A DNA stretch of 64,000 nt from JAYODZ01 sp965662735 (GCA_965662735.1 CBFIIU010000011.1:1-64000); one strand, 5' to 3'; shown: positions 26,364 to 36,216, numbered from the stretch's first letter. Translations and numbers: made by a program. The notes: generated from the sequence alone by a model not told the origin.

Positions 26364-28475
26364 TTAATGAGCGAGGATCGCGAGCATTAACAAAGCAACA
26401 ATATTCGTAATTTTGATCATCGGGTTCACGGCTGGACCGGCAGTATCCTTGTAAGGATCACCAACGGTATCGCCCGTGACAGCCGCTTTATGCGCCTCAG
26501 AACCCTTGCCGCCAAAATGACCATCTTCGATGTATTTCTTAGCGTTGTCCCAAGCGCCGCCGCCGGCCGTCATAGACAGCGCCACAAACAGACCTGTCAC
26601 AATAACGCCCAACAGCATGGCTCCAAGTGCCGAGAACGCTGCCGAACGATCAGCAACCGCCTCGATGACGAAATACAGAACCACGGGTGACAAAACAGGC
26701 AATAAGGATGGAATGATCATTTCCTTAATCGCCGCTTTTGTCAGAAGATCCACAGCCGTTGCATAATCGGGTTTTTCAGTCCCCTTCATAATGCCTGGCT
26801 TTTCACGGAACTGACGACGCACTTCTTCAACAATTGCACCACCTGCTCGACCCACAGCCATCATGCCCATGGCGCCAAACAAATAAGGCAATAATCCACC
26901 AATGAACAAGCCTGCCACCACGTAAGGGTTAGACAAGGAGAAGTCTGGCGTCACACCCGCAAAATACGGGTAGTCAGCAGCATTCGCCGTGAAAAATTTG
27001 AGGTCCTGCGTGTACGCTGCAAAGAGTACCAAAGCCCCCAAACCTGCAGAGCCAATGGCATAGCCTTTGGTCACCGCTTTGGTGGTGTTGCCAACGGCAT
27101 CCAACGCATCGGTCGTTTCACGAACCGATTCAGGTAGATCTGCCATTTCAGCAATACCGCCAGCATTATCGGTTACGGGGCCAAATGCGTCGAGCGCGAC
27201 AACCATACCTGCCAAAGCCAACATGGTGGTCACGGCGATGCCAATGCCCAACAATCCAGCTAAGTTATAGGTCACGATAATACCGATCACGATCACAAGC
27301 GCGGGCAGAGCCGTTGCTTCCATCGAAACGGCCAGGCCCTGGATCACATTCGTGCCATGCCCGGTTTGTGACGAAGCTGCCACCGACTTCACAGGGCGGA
27401 AATTAACGCCCGTATAATATTCGGTAATCCAAATGATTAAGCCTGTGATCACCAAGCCTGCAACGCCGCACAAATAGAGTTTCATGCCATCGAAAACTTG
27501 TCCATCAACAACACGCTGCGTGTCTAAGCCGATAACATGATCGGTCACAAAATAAAGGGCAATCAACGACAACACTGCCGATGCGATAAATCCTTTATAC
27601 AGCGCACCCATGATGGAGTTGCTTGCACCCAAACGCACGAAGAATGTGCCAATGATGGAAGTCACGATACATGTTGCCCCAATCGCCAGCGGATACAGCA
27701 TCATGGTCAATGCGTCCGCGCTGAAGAAGATCGAGCTCAACACCATCGTTGCGACAATCGTCACAGCATAGGTCTCGAACAAGTCTGCGGCCATGCCAGC
27801 ACAGTCGCCCACATTATCGCCCACATTGTCAGCGATTGTTGCAGGGTTGCGCGGATCATCCTCAGGAATGCCGGCTTCAACTTTCCCAACAAGGTCACCA
27901 CCGACATCCGCGCCTTTGGTGAAAATGCCGCCGCCCAGACGGGCAAAAATCGAGATGAGCGATGCACCGAAACCAAGGGCCACAAGTGCGTCAACAACCT
28001 CACGCGACGAAGGTGATAGCCCGAATCCAACGAGCAGAACAAAGAAATAAACGGCCACAGACAGCAAAGCGAGGCCCGCAACCAGCATACCGGTGACCGC
28101 CCCTGAACGGAACGCCATCGATAAGCCTGCTGCCAGACTAGTGCTCGCGGCTTGGGTTGTGCGCACATTGGCGCGCACGGAGACCAACATGCCAATATAC
28201 CCCGCAGCGCCAGACAATGTGGCGCCGACAATAAAGCCGATCGAGACTTTTAGTCCCAACAAGAAGTAAACAATGATTGCAATCACAACACCAACAACAG
28301 CGATTGTTGTGTACTGCCGATTTAGATAAGCGCTGGCGCCTGCTTGGATCGCAGATGCGATTTCTTGCATCCGTTCATTGCCTGGATCCGCAGCCAAAAT
28401 GCTACGCACAGCCCAGGCTCCATAAACGATCGCCAAGATACCGGCACCGATGATAAGCCACATAAGAGTGCTCAT
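26364..28475 (-). CDS. hppA: K+-independent proton-translocating pyrophosphatase
   Basis: Integral membrane enzyme that couples PPi hydrolysis to proton export. The PPi-binding region GADVGGDLVGKVEAGIPEDD (188-207) and DNVGDNVGD (216-224) are intact, and the later DNAGG and EVRRQF segments are present. Lys466 and Thr469 in NTTKAVTKG replace the two alanines of K+-dependent enzymes, so this is the K+-independent H+ type. There are about 16 transmembrane segments in 703 residues. ATG 28475 has GTGGGG upstream and is preferred over a GTG at 28487. It ends at the bidirectional terminator near 26330. Confidence 0.95.
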   Translation of the reverse strand: MSTLMWLIIGAGILAIVYGAWAVRSILAADPGNERMQEIASAIQAGASAYLNRQYTTIAVVGVVIAIIVYFLLGLKVSIGFIVGATLSGAAGYIGMLVSVRANVRTTQAASTSLAAGLSMAFRSGAVTGMLVAGLALLSVAVYFFVLLVGFGLSPSSREVVDALVALGFGASLISIFARLGGGIFTKGADVGGDLVGKVEAGIPEDDPRNPATIADNVGDNVGDCAGMAADLFETYAVTIVATMVLSSIFFSADALTMMLYPLAIGATCIVTSIIGTFFVRLGASNSIMGALYKGFIASAVLSLIALYFVTDHVIGLDTQRVVDGQVFDGMKLYLCGVAGLVITGLIIWITEYYTGVNFRPVKSVAASSQTGHGTNVIQGLAVSMEATALPALVIVIGIIVTYNLAGLLGIGIAVTTMLALAGMVVALDAFGPVTDNAGGIAEMADLPESVRETTDALDAVGNTTKAVTKGYAIGSAGLGALVLFAAYTQDLKFFTANAADYPYFAGVTPDFSLSNPYVVAGLFIGGLLPYLFGAMGMMAVGRAGGAIVEEVRRQFREKPGIMKGTEKPDYATAVDLLTKAAIKEMIIPSLLPVLSPVVLYFVIEAVADRSAAFSALGAMLLGVIVTGLFVALSMTAGGGAWDNAKKYIEDGHFGGKGSEAHKAAVTGDTVGDPYKDTAGPAVNPMIKITNIVALLMLAILAH

Positions 28476-28602
28476 ATTATACCCCACTAATTTTCCAATA
28501 TTTGGATGGGAGGCTACCCTCTCAGCAACCCCCAGTTAAGTGCCGAGAAAATGCCAAAAAAATCACGCCGTGGCAACCAATCAGGCTAAAAAGGCTTGAT
28601 TT

Positions 28603-29556
28603 TTATTCGAAATGATCGAATCCACGCCTGAGAAACCGGATCGATAGGCCTTCATCGTTCGAAAAGACTGTCTCTGGCTTGGCTGCACCTGCCTCGCTGA
28701 CGCGCCCGATTCGATGAAGAGAGAGCTCCGCTTGGCGCGCCGTCTCCTCAATGAGGGCGCGATGTTCAGCCGACGCGGTGAACACGGTTTGATAGTCGTC
28801 GCCCCCTGACACCAGCGCTTCCCATCCATGCGTTTCGACATAGCGGCGCCCCTGCTCGGAAATGGGAATGTCTGATAGCCTGATCTCGATGACGCAGCCG
28901 CTCGCCAGGGCTAAATGATCGAGATCGGCGGCGAGGCCATCCGAGATATCAATTGATGCATGCGCCCATCTAGCTAATTTTTGAGCAAATTCGCGCGGGG
29001 GTTGGGGAGCGCAATAAGCGCGCCGCACGGGATCATCCGGCGCCAGATCGGGTAAAATTCGTCCCAAATAGCCGTCTCCAATCGTGCCCGTCACGTAAAC
29101 ATCATCGCCCTGGCGCGCCCCGTGTCGAGCAATCATCTGCCCCTGGGGCACGAGACCGTGGACCACCAAGCTCACAAAACCCGAACCGCTAACCGTATCC
29201 CCGCCCCATAACGCCATCTCATATGTTTCAATGGCTGCACCAAATTCCGATGCGAAACGCGAACACCAGGCAATGTCCCAATCCGGTGATCGTCCAAACG
29301 TCAATAAACACCCCCAAGGGGTGCTTCCTTTGGCGATAAGATCAGAGACAGCGCTTCCAACCAGCCGACGCGCAACCAATTCAGCTGACGCGCCTTCCTC
29401 AAAATGAACACCGCGCACCAAAGCATCCACTGAAATCACTATATCTTGCCCTGGTGGCGGCACAATTACTGCGGCATCATCTGCTAAAGCAAGGCTCTCC
29501 GCGGTTTTTGCCCACGGCGCGAACAAGGTAGAAATAAGATCAAATTCACTGGTCAT
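28603..29556 (-). CDS. thiL: thiamine-monophosphate kinase
   Basis: Makes thiamine diphosphate from thiamine monophosphate. The metal/nucleotide motif ADDAAVI is near 24-30, DALVRGVHF near 45, the GLVPQGQM turn near 132 and DISDGLAADL near 209. Length 317. It is last in the glyA-to-thiL run, 44 bases after nusB. Confidence 0.93.
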   Translation of the reverse strand: MTSEFDLISTLFAPWAKTAESLALADDAAVIVPPPGQDIVISVDALVRGVHFEEGASAELVARRLVGSAVSDLIAKGSTPWGCLLTFGRSPDWDIAWCSRFASEFGAAIETYEMALWGGDTVSGSGFVSLVVHGLVPQGQMIARHGARQGDDVYVTGTIGDGYLGRILPDLAPDDPVRRAYCAPQPPREFAQKLARWAHASIDISDGLAADLDHLALASGCVIEIRLSDIPISEQGRRYVETHGWEALVSGGDDYQTVFTASAEHRALIEETARQAELSLHRIGRVSEAGAAKPETVFSNDEGLSIRFLRRGFDHFE

Positions 29557-29600
29557 GATGTGTCCAGTCGCAGCGGGTCACGGGCCCTTTGGGCCTTTCT

Positions 29601-30116
29601 CTAGCTGTTTGCTGCAAAATCTTTGGCGACACGGTCCAAAACAGCATTTACCATGCCCACTTCCGGCCCCTCGAAAAAACTATGCGCAATATCGGTATAT
29701 TCCGACACTAAAATCTTACTATTGGTTTCAACCAAATTCATGAGCTCGAAAGCGCCCGCGCGGAAAATTGCCCGCATGGTGCTGTCCACGCGCGCCAGCG
29801 GCCAACGGTCGGAGAGCCGGTCATTCACGGCTCGGTCGATGGCGACTTGGTCGCTGACCACACCGCGCATTATCCGATCAAATAAAGCGTCATCAACATC
29901 TGAAAAGGAGAGTTCCTCCTGATCGTGATCGAGGCGATAGGCTTTAAACTCGTCAATAATATTCTCGAGAGGCGACTGCGCGATATCCATTTGATACAAG
30001 GCCTGAACCGCAAAGAGCCGCGCCGCTGTTCGGTCTATATGGCCCTTTTTTGCCTTACGGTCCTTCGCCTCAGACTCCTTCGATTTAAGATCTTCCGAGT
30101 TTGGATCGCTCGACAT
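29601..30116 (-). CDS. nusB: transcription antitermination factor NusB
   Basis: RNA-binding helical protein for rRNA antitermination. Conserved segments RTAARLFAVQALYQMDI (about 34-50), VDSTMRAIFRAGAFEL and EYTDIAHSFFEGPEVGMVNAVLD are present. ATG 30116 lies four bases after the ribH stop, giving 171 residues with a polar N-terminal extension. This fits the ribH-nusB-thiL order common in proteobacteria. Confidence 0.93.
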   Translation of the reverse strand: MSSDPNSEDLKSKESEAKDRKAKKGHIDRTAARLFAVQALYQMDIAQSPLENIIDEFKAYRLDHDQEELSFSDVDDALFDRIMRGVVSDQVAIDRAVNDRLSDRWPLARVDSTMRAIFRAGAFELMNLVETNSKILVSEYTDIAHSFFEGPEVGMVNAVLDRVAKDFAANS

Positions 30117-30120
30117 CGAA

Positions 30121-30546
30121 TTACGATTTTCCGTGAAGGTTTTTGATTTCCAGCAGACGCAGAGCCGCATATGCCGCTGCACCCCCTTTATCTTTTTCGC
30201 TGGCGCGCACGCGTGCCCAGGCTTGGGCCTCGTTTTCAACCGTCTGGATCCCATTGCCGATGGGCAGCCCTTGAAGGGTTAAGTCCATAATCCCGCGCGC
30301 ACTCTCATTACACACGGTGTCATAATGCGAGGTTTCGCCGCGAATAACCACACCAAGAGCGACGAATGCATCAAACTGACCCGATTGATGCGCGTACCGA
30401 ATGGCAGCCGGAATTTCCAAAACGCCCGGAACATGAACGCGAGACACGGTTGCCCCATGTGCATTGGCCACGGCCTCGGCACCTTCTACCAAAGCGTCAG
30501 CCATGTCTGGATAAAACCGTGCTTCAACCAACAATAATTGGGTCAT
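30121..30546 (-). CDS. ribH: 6,7-dimethyl-8-ribityllumazine synthase
   Basis: Penultimate step of riboflavin synthesis. Conserved parts VPGVLEIPAAIRYA (39-52), ALGVVIRGETSHYDTVCNE (64-82) with the catalytic His, and GLPIGNGIQTVENEAQA are present. Length 141. It is followed by nusB after four bases and preceded by ribBA. Confidence 0.95.
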   Translation of the reverse strand: MTQLLLVEARFYPDMADALVEGAEAVANAHGATVSRVHVPGVLEIPAAIRYAHQSGQFDAFVALGVVIRGETSHYDTVCNESARGIMDLTLQGLPIGNGIQTVENEAQAWARVRASEKDKGGAAAYAALRLLEIKNLHGKS

Positions 30547-30695
30547 AATATTCTCTTCTCCATACGCATCTTATCCCAACACGCCTCTTCTATCCGCATT
30601 TCAGCGTCTCGCGCCGTTTGACCGGCTTTGACTTTATCAATTCCGTGCATGTGAGCCTTCTGTATAAGCCTGTTCTAGCGCGAAGCGCCTCTGTT

Positions 30696-31802
30696 TCAAT
30701 CCGAAAAAATCGACTGTTGACCAACAATGCGGAGATCATAGCCATGAACCGCCGCCAAGCTACGCTGGGTATCTGACAGCACAATAATGTCATGCACCCC
30801 CAAATCAGCCAGAATTTGCGCTCCGACACCATATTCGCGCAAACGCGGCGCCCCCTTCTCTCCACTCTCAGGAGCAACTGCCTCCGAAAAAGGACGCGAT
30901 GACGTGTTGCGGATCAGAATAAAAATTCCACGACCCGCCTCATCGATCAGCCGAAGGCTCTCGCGGAGTAATGTGCCGCGCGGGCCTCCCGAGCCCAGCA
31001 AGTCGGCCGATGTTGCCTCGGAATGAATTCGGGTCAATACCGGTTCTGGCGTTGATATATCACCTTTGATAAGTGCTATATGTTCTTCATTTTCCACATT
31101 ATTTCGATATATTAAACTTTTAAATTCACCACCCGTTTCTGTCACAATTTCGCTTTCATGAACGCGCGAAATCAAGCTGTCTTTACGTCGACGATAGGCG
31201 ATAAGATCGGCAATGGTTCCCAATTTGAGGCCGTGTAATTGCGCAAATTGAACGAGGTCTGGTAACCGGGCCATTGAGCCGTCATCGTTCATAATTTCGC
31301 AGATCACGCCAGCAGGATACAGCCCCGCGAGACGCGAGAGATCAACGGCCGCCTCAGTGTGGCCCGCCCGGATCAGCACGCCACCATCGCGCGCCACAAG
31401 CGGGAAAACGTGCCCCGGGGACACAATATCGGAGGCGCCTTTTGTCGGATCGATGGCCACCGATATGGTGTGCGACCGATCATGGGCTGAAATACCTGTT
31501 GAGATGCCCTCTCGTGCCTCGATTGACACGGTAAAAGCTGTCTGATGACGCGATTGGTTGCGCGAAGACATAAACTCGAGATTGAGTTTTTCGGCGCGAT
31601 CATTGGTCATCGCAAGACAAATTAAGCCACGTCCATATTTGGCCATAAAATTGATCGCCTCGGGCGTCGCCATTTGAGCAGGAATAATTAAATCCCCCTC
31701 ATTCTCTCGATCTTCCGCATCGACGAGAATAATCATCTTACCGTTGCGGGTATCTTCAATAATATCCTCGGGCGGGGATATGAAAGGCGCAAACTCACTC
31801 AT
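30696..31802 (-). CDS. ribBA: DHBP synthase fused to a degenerate GTP cyclohydrolase II-like domain (RibBX type)
   Basis: N-terminal domain (about 1-210) is 3,4-dihydroxy-2-butanone-4-phosphate synthase: DAEDRENEGDLIIPAQ and RAGHTEAAVDL carry its metal and substrate residues. The C-terminal domain resembles RibA but the three zinc cysteines are gone; where RibA has HSECLTGD...CDC this protein reads HSEATSADLLGSGGPRG. It should therefore lack GTP cyclohydrolase activity, as described for RibBX proteins. A separate ribA is needed elsewhere in the genome. The start overlaps ribE (ATGA). Confidence 0.9.
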   Translation of the reverse strand: MSEFAPFISPPEDIIEDTRNGKMIILVDAEDRENEGDLIIPAQMATPEAINFMAKYGRGLICLAMTNDRAEKLNLEFMSSRNQSRHQTAFTVSIEAREGISTGISAHDRSHTISVAIDPTKGASDIVSPGHVFPLVARDGGVLIRAGHTEAAVDLSRLAGLYPAGVICEIMNDDGSMARLPDLVQFAQLHGLKLGTIADLIAYRRRKDSLISRVHESEIVTETGGEFKSLIYRNNVENEEHIALIKGDISTPEPVLTRIHSEATSADLLGSGGPRGTLLRESLRLIDEAGRGIFILIRNTSSRPFSEAVAPESGEKGAPRLREYGVGAQILADLGVHDIIVLSDTQRSLAAVHGYDLRIVGQQSIFSD

Positions 31803-32404
31803 GACTTTTGAAACTCCTGAAGCCGCGCAACATAGCGCGCCAATACATCTATTTCGATATTGATCCGGTCGCCCGACTGAGCATTGCCCCAGCAGGTGAC
31901 GGCTTGTGTGTGGGGGATCATATTAACGGTAAACTGACAGTGATTGACAGAGTTTACAGTAAGCGATGTGCCATCCAATGTCACGGAGCCCTTGGTGGCG
32001 ATAAAAGGCGCAAGATTTTCAGGCGCCTCGAACGTGAATTTCTGGCTCGCTCCATCTGGCTGAATGTCAACAATTTGGCCAACGCCGTCCACATGTCCGG
32101 AAACAATGTGCCCCCCTAACTCATCCCCGATACTCAGCGCCCGCTCGAGGTTCAAGCGCGTTCCAACTTGCCACGCACCAGCGGTGGTCACAGATAAGGT
32201 TTCACCCGACGCATCGACGAAAAAGAGAGCCCCATCTGCCGTGGGATCAATTTTAGTCACGGTGAGGCATACCCCCGAACAGGCAATCGAGGCGCCAAGA
32301 TCAATCGTCGCCGCCTCATAGCCACAGCTTATGGCAAATTGGCGATCTCCATGATCTTCGATCGCTTCAATCACGCCGATATCTGTAATAATTCCAGTAA
32401 ACAC
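31799..32404 (-). CDS. ribE: riboflavin synthase alpha chain
   Basis: Final step of riboflavin synthesis. Two lumazine-binding barrels are seen, each starting with a typical pattern (FTGIITDIGVIEAIE at the N-terminus, IVSGHVDGVGQIVDI near 95-109), and the catalytic N-terminal MFTG-type start is encoded by GTG at 32404 with AAGGA six bases upstream. The product is 201 residues. It overlaps ribBA at its 3' end and ribD at its 5' end. Confidence 0.93.
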   Translation of the reverse strand: MFTGIITDIGVIEAIEDHGDRQFAISCGYEAATIDLGASIACSGVCLTVTKIDPTADGALFFVDASGETLSVTTAGAWQVGTRLNLERALSIGDELGGHIVSGHVDGVGQIVDIQPDGASQKFTFEAPENLAPFIATKGSVTLDGTSLTVNSVNHCQFTVNMIPHTQAVTCWGNAQSGDRINIEIDVLARYVARLQEFQKS

Positions 32405-32406
32405 AT

Positions 32407-33489
32407 TTATTCCTTCTCTAAACGACCATCCGTCTTGCGCCGCCAAACAACCAAGCGATCTGCGCCTAAAGGACGATCCTCATATAGATGCATTGTGGTC
32501 GGTATATCATCTATTCCGATATAAGTCAGATCAGAAGATCCCTCCATAGGAAGATGATGGGGCGCTCTTAAGATCGCCAGCTGATCGACCACGCCTGTGC
32601 GCCAAAAGGCACGCGCCAATCGCGGGCCGGCCTCGACCAGAACACGATTGACACCTGTCTCTGCAAGATCTTCGAGAACCGCCATAATATCGGCCTGATC
32701 GTCTTGCGTAAATGCGAAGGGGCGTATTGCCGCCTGCAGGGGGGAAATTGGTTTTTGCGTATAGATTGTGACGCCGGAACGATCGAGATGACAGCCAGGC
32801 GGAAAATTTCCGCTTCTGTCGAGCACAAGGCACTCCGGAGATCGCATTAATGGCAGACGGCAGGTCATCTGGGGATTATCGGCGCTCACCGTTCCCGACC
32901 CGGTGATCAAGACATCATGACGAGACCGCAATCCATGCACCCATCGCCGCGACAGCTCACCGGTAATTTGCGGGGACTGCCCTTCTGGCGTGCGCATAAA
33001 CCCATTAGCGCTGACCGCAACTTTGAGTGTAATCGCGGGACGACGCTCAGCTTGTCGAGATAAATAGCCTTCCAACACATGCCAAGCCCGCGCTTCGTCG
33101 CATCGATCAACACCAATCGACTGCTGCAGAAGATAGGCGCTGCCCTTTCCCGCCGTTCGCGGATCTGGGTCGATACAGGCTACCACCACACGCGCAATGC
33201 CTGCCTCAGCTAACAGCCGCGCGCAAGAAGGCGTGCTTCCCTCATGCGCACACGGCTCAAGTGTGACATAGGCCGTGGCGCCCTGGGCCCGCGCCCCCGC
33301 TATTTTCAGGGCTTGTGCTTCGGCATGGGGGCGCCCACCATCAGCGGTGCGGGCAATAGCGATAACTTCATTTTGTTGATTGACGATCACGCAGCCCACG
33401 GGAGGGTTTGGGGATACTCGGCCTAAGCCGCGTTCAGCCACGCGGGCAGCCATATCCATAAAGCTGTGATCATTTGACATTTGGGACAC
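32407..33489 (-). CDS. ribD: bifunctional diaminohydroxyphosphoribosylaminopyrimidine deaminase / reductase
   Basis: Second and third steps of riboflavin synthesis. The deaminase domain has PNPPVGCVIV and the zinc site HAEAQAL plus EPCAHEGSTPSC; the reductase domain begins near 150 (ITLKVAVSANGFM) with ITGSGTVSADNPQ. Length 357-360. GTG 33489 and ATG 33480 are both possible starts. It follows nrdR. Confidence 0.94.
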   Translation of the reverse strand: MSQMSNDHSFMDMAARVAERGLGRVSPNPPVGCVIVNQQNEVIAIARTADGGRPHAEAQALKIAGARAQGATAYVTLEPCAHEGSTPSCARLLAEAGIARVVVACIDPDPRTAGKGSAYLLQQSIGVDRCDEARAWHVLEGYLSRQAERRPAITLKVAVSANGFMRTPEGQSPQITGELSRRWVHGLRSRHDVLITGSGTVSADNPQMTCRLPLMRSPECLVLDRSGNFPPGCHLDRSGVTIYTQKPISPLQAAIRPFAFTQDDQADIMAVLEDLAETGVNRVLVEAGPRLARAFWRTGVVDQLAILRAPHHLPMEGSSDLTYIGIDDIPTTMHLYEDRPLGADRLVVWRRKTDGRLEKE

Positions 33490-33506
33490 GCTATGCCCCC
33501 AAAGGC

Positions 33507-33962
33507 TTAGTCGTTATCAGACATTTCGCCGAGGAAAGCCTCGAAATCTTTGGCCTCGCGGAAATTACGATATACGGAAGCAAACCGAACGTAAGCGACT
33601 TGATCCAAGGCATATAAGCCCTCCATCACCAGCTCACCGATAACTTTGGCGGGAATCTCAGACTCTCCGAGATTCTCGAGCCGGCGAACAATCCCCGAGA
33701 CCATACGCTCGATCCGCTCGGGTTCAACTGGGCGTTTTCGCAGGGCGATTTGCACAGAACGCATAAGCTTGTCCCGATCAAAGGGCACTTTTCGACCCGT
33801 ATTTTTAATAATGGTCAGCTCACGCAATTGGATGCGCTCAAAAGTGGTGAAGCGTCCGCCACAATCTTGGCAAATACGACGCCGACGGATGACCGTATTG
33901 TCTTCAGTTGGACGACTGTCTTTTACCTGCGTATCCGCATTAGAACAATAGGGGCAACGCAT
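33507..33962 (-). CDS. nrdR: transcriptional repressor NrdR
   Basis: Controls ribonucleotide reductase genes according to dATP/ATP. The zinc ribbon has two CxxC pairs (CPYC at 3-6 and CQDC at 31-34), followed by an ATP-cone domain (VPFDRDKLMRSVQIALRKRP). Length 151 is typical. It stands between glyA (6 bases upstream) and ribD, a common arrangement. Confidence 0.96.
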   Translation of the reverse strand: MRCPYCSNADTQVKDSRPTEDNTVIRRRRICQDCGGRFTTFERIQLRELTIIKNTGRKVPFDRDKLMRSVQIALRKRPVEPERIERMVSGIVRRLENLGESEIPAKVIGELVMEGLYALDQVAYVRFASVYRNFREAKDFEAFLGEMSDND

Positions 33963-33968
33963 TGAAAA

Positions 33969-35258
33969 TTATCCGTAAATCGGAAAACGATGACAGAGGT
34001 CACTGACCTGTTGCCGCACATGATCGCGCACTTTCGGATCGGCCTGCCCCGAGGCGTCAACCGAACCGAGCACCTCAGCAATGAGGTCGCCAATCAATTT
34101 GAACTCACCCGCCCCAAAGCCACGCGTCGTTCCAGCCGGCGTTCCCAAACGCACGCCCGATGTCACTGTTGGTTTTTCAGGGTCAAAGGGCACACCGTTT
34201 TTATTGCACGTAATAAAGGCGTCCTCTAAAACGGCTTCCGCGACGTTTCCGGTCAGTTTTTTGGGTCTTAGATCAACCAAAACGAGATGGTTGTCGGTTC
34301 CGCCTGAGACAATATCAAAACCATGCCCAATTAACGTCTCGGCCAGGGTTCGCGCATTATCGACAACATTCTGAATATACGTTTTAAATTCGGGCTGCAG
34401 AGCCTCACCAAAAGCCACCGCCTTGGCGGCAATCACATGCATGAGTGGGCCCCCTTGAATGCCCGGAAAGATCGCCGAGTTAATTTTTTTACCCAGATCG
34501 GGATCATCCGACAAAATCAGACCACCGCGGGGCCCGCGTAAGGTTTTGTGGGTGGTCGTGGTGACGGCATGCGCGTGCGGAAATGGGCTGGGGTGAACGC
34601 CAGCCGCAACCAAACCGGAAATATGCGCCATATCAACCAAGAAATAAGCCCCCACAGCATCTGCAATCGCCCGAAAACGCGCAAAATCAATAATGCGGGG
34701 ATAGGCCGACCCGCCGGCAATAATGAGTTTAGGCTTTTCTGCATGTGCCAAACGCTCAACCTCATCGAAGTCAATCAGATGGTCCTCTTGGCGCACACCA
34801 TACTGAACCGCATGAAACCATTTCCCACTTTGGTTGGGGGCGGCGCCATGGGTTAAATGGCCCCCTGCTGCCAGGCTCATGCCCAAAATTGTATCACCGG
34901 GTTTGAGAAGAGCGAGCATCACCGCTTGGTTTGCTTGCGAGCCGGAATTGGGCTGAACATTGGCGTAACAACAGCCATAGAGCTGCTTCGCCCGCTCAAT
35001 CGCTAAATCTTCGGCAATATCAACAAATTCACAGCCGCCATAATAGCGTTTCCCAGGATAACCCTCGGCATATTTGTTCGTCAGTACAGAGCCTTGAACC
35101 TCGAGCACGGCCCTTGAAACGATATTTTCTGAGGCAATCAGCTCAATTTGATCTTGCTGGCGCCCCATCTCCTGCCCCAATACGGCGGCAATTTGCGGGT
35201 CGCTTTGTTGAACAGAGGTTGAGAAAAAACCCTGTGATGCGTTTGGGGAACTGGCCAT
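33969..35258 (-). CDS. glyA: serine hydroxymethyltransferase
   Basis: Interconverts serine and glycine and supplies one-carbon units. The PLP Lys is in TTTHKTLRGPRGG, and ELIASENIVS, YAEGYPGKRYYGG and DMAHISGLVAAG are present in order. ATG 35258 has GAGGAG upstream, giving 429 residues; a longer frame to 35315 is not supported. First gene of the glyA-nrdR-rib-nusB-thiL run. Confidence 0.96.
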   Translation of the reverse strand: MASSPNASQGFFSTSVQQSDPQIAAVLGQEMGRQQDQIELIASENIVSRAVLEVQGSVLTNKYAEGYPGKRYYGGCEFVDIAEDLAIERAKQLYGCCYANVQPNSGSQANQAVMLALLKPGDTILGMSLAAGGHLTHGAAPNQSGKWFHAVQYGVRQEDHLIDFDEVERLAHAEKPKLIIAGGSAYPRIIDFARFRAIADAVGAYFLVDMAHISGLVAAGVHPSPFPHAHAVTTTTHKTLRGPRGGLILSDDPDLGKKINSAIFPGIQGGPLMHVIAAKAVAFGEALQPEFKTYIQNVVDNARTLAETLIGHGFDIVSGGTDNHLVLVDLRPKKLTGNVAEAVLEDAFITCNKNGVPFDPEKPTVTSGVRLGTPAGTTRGFGAGEFKLIGDLIAEVLGSVDASGQADPKVRDHVRQQVSDLCHRFPIYG

Positions 35259-35359
35259 GGTGATCTCCTCATGCGAATAGGAGTTCTGTGTACCATGGCA
35301 GGCCGGCGAGACCAATAATTTCCGCTCAATGCGACATCATTTCCCCAACTTGTGATGGG

Positions 35360-36087
35360 TCAATTTGAACTTACCCATAAATTTCGCCGCTCTAAGAGCG
35401 CCCGCAAAACGGAAATTCGGTCGGTCATTATGCCATCGACCCCCATGTCGATCAGATCTGACATGAGTGATTCGTCATTCACCGTCCAAACATGCACTTT
35501 CAACCCCAATCGGTGCGCATAAGCGATGCGTTGAGACGTCACCAATACGCGATCACCAATCCGCATCGGCAACTGAATGCAGTCGGCTGAAAAGGGCTGA
35601 GGCACAGCGAGCATCGATCCAAAATAAAATCTCTTCACAGCCGAGGGACCCATGGACCGGCACACGGGTTGCGAAAGCTGTCGACACACCGCTTTAATAT
35701 GGTGATCGTGAAACGAGCCAATGCAGACGCGATCATGAACACCATGAGCGTTGATCGCGGCAGCCAAGGGCACGCAGGCCTGAGCCACTTTCGCATCAAT
35801 ATTAAAATAGGCATCCGGAAATTGATCAAACAAATCGGCCAGGGTCGGAATATGACCACCGTCGGGTAAGCGCATGGCTCGAATTTCGGCTACAGAGAGA
35901 TCTTCAATCCGTCATGAAACGCCACCAAAACGCCGTCACGTGTCAGATGCACATCGGTTTCTAAATAACGAAAACCAAGCGCATAGGCATGGGCAAAGGC
36001 CTCGAGACTATTTTCGGTAGCTATCTCATTGCCGCCGCGATGGGCAAAAGCCTGAAACGGGGTCTGCAAAAACCGATATCGACCCAT
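35360..36087 (-). pseudogene. glycerophosphodiester phosphodiesterase, disrupted by a frameshifting deletion
   Basis: Two adjoining frames make one GDPD protein. The first (36087-35890) has the catalytic FAHRGGNEIATENS and ETDVHLTRDGVLVAFHD; the second, from about 35912, continues with RIEDLSVAEIRAM and then the C-terminal barrel with NIDAKV and VHVWTVND. Between FHD and RIEDLS about ten residues normally present (the RTTDG-like loop) are missing and the frame shifts. The first frame runs to a TAG after the deletion. Either a true recent pseudogene or a sequencing/assembly deletion; loss of a stretch rather than one base favours a real mutation. Confidence 0.85.
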
Positions 36088-36216
36088 GACATAAAGCTCC
36101 CTGTTTTAATCGCCAGTCCTGGCGCGATTTTTTCAGCAGCCCCCACTTGCTAAGATGTCGTGCGCCTCTAGATTATAGTCTATGAAGCATGCGGCCGCAT
36201 CGCAGAGGAGATCGCA

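Noticed and set aside
27537..28016. 159-residue plus-strand frame antisense to hppA
   Set aside because: His/Cys-rich composition typical of the reverse of a membrane protein gene; hppA is certain.
30547..30695. FMN riboswitch next to the riboflavin genes
   Set aside because: The 149 bases between ribH and ribBA lie inside the operon and show no FMN-element core.
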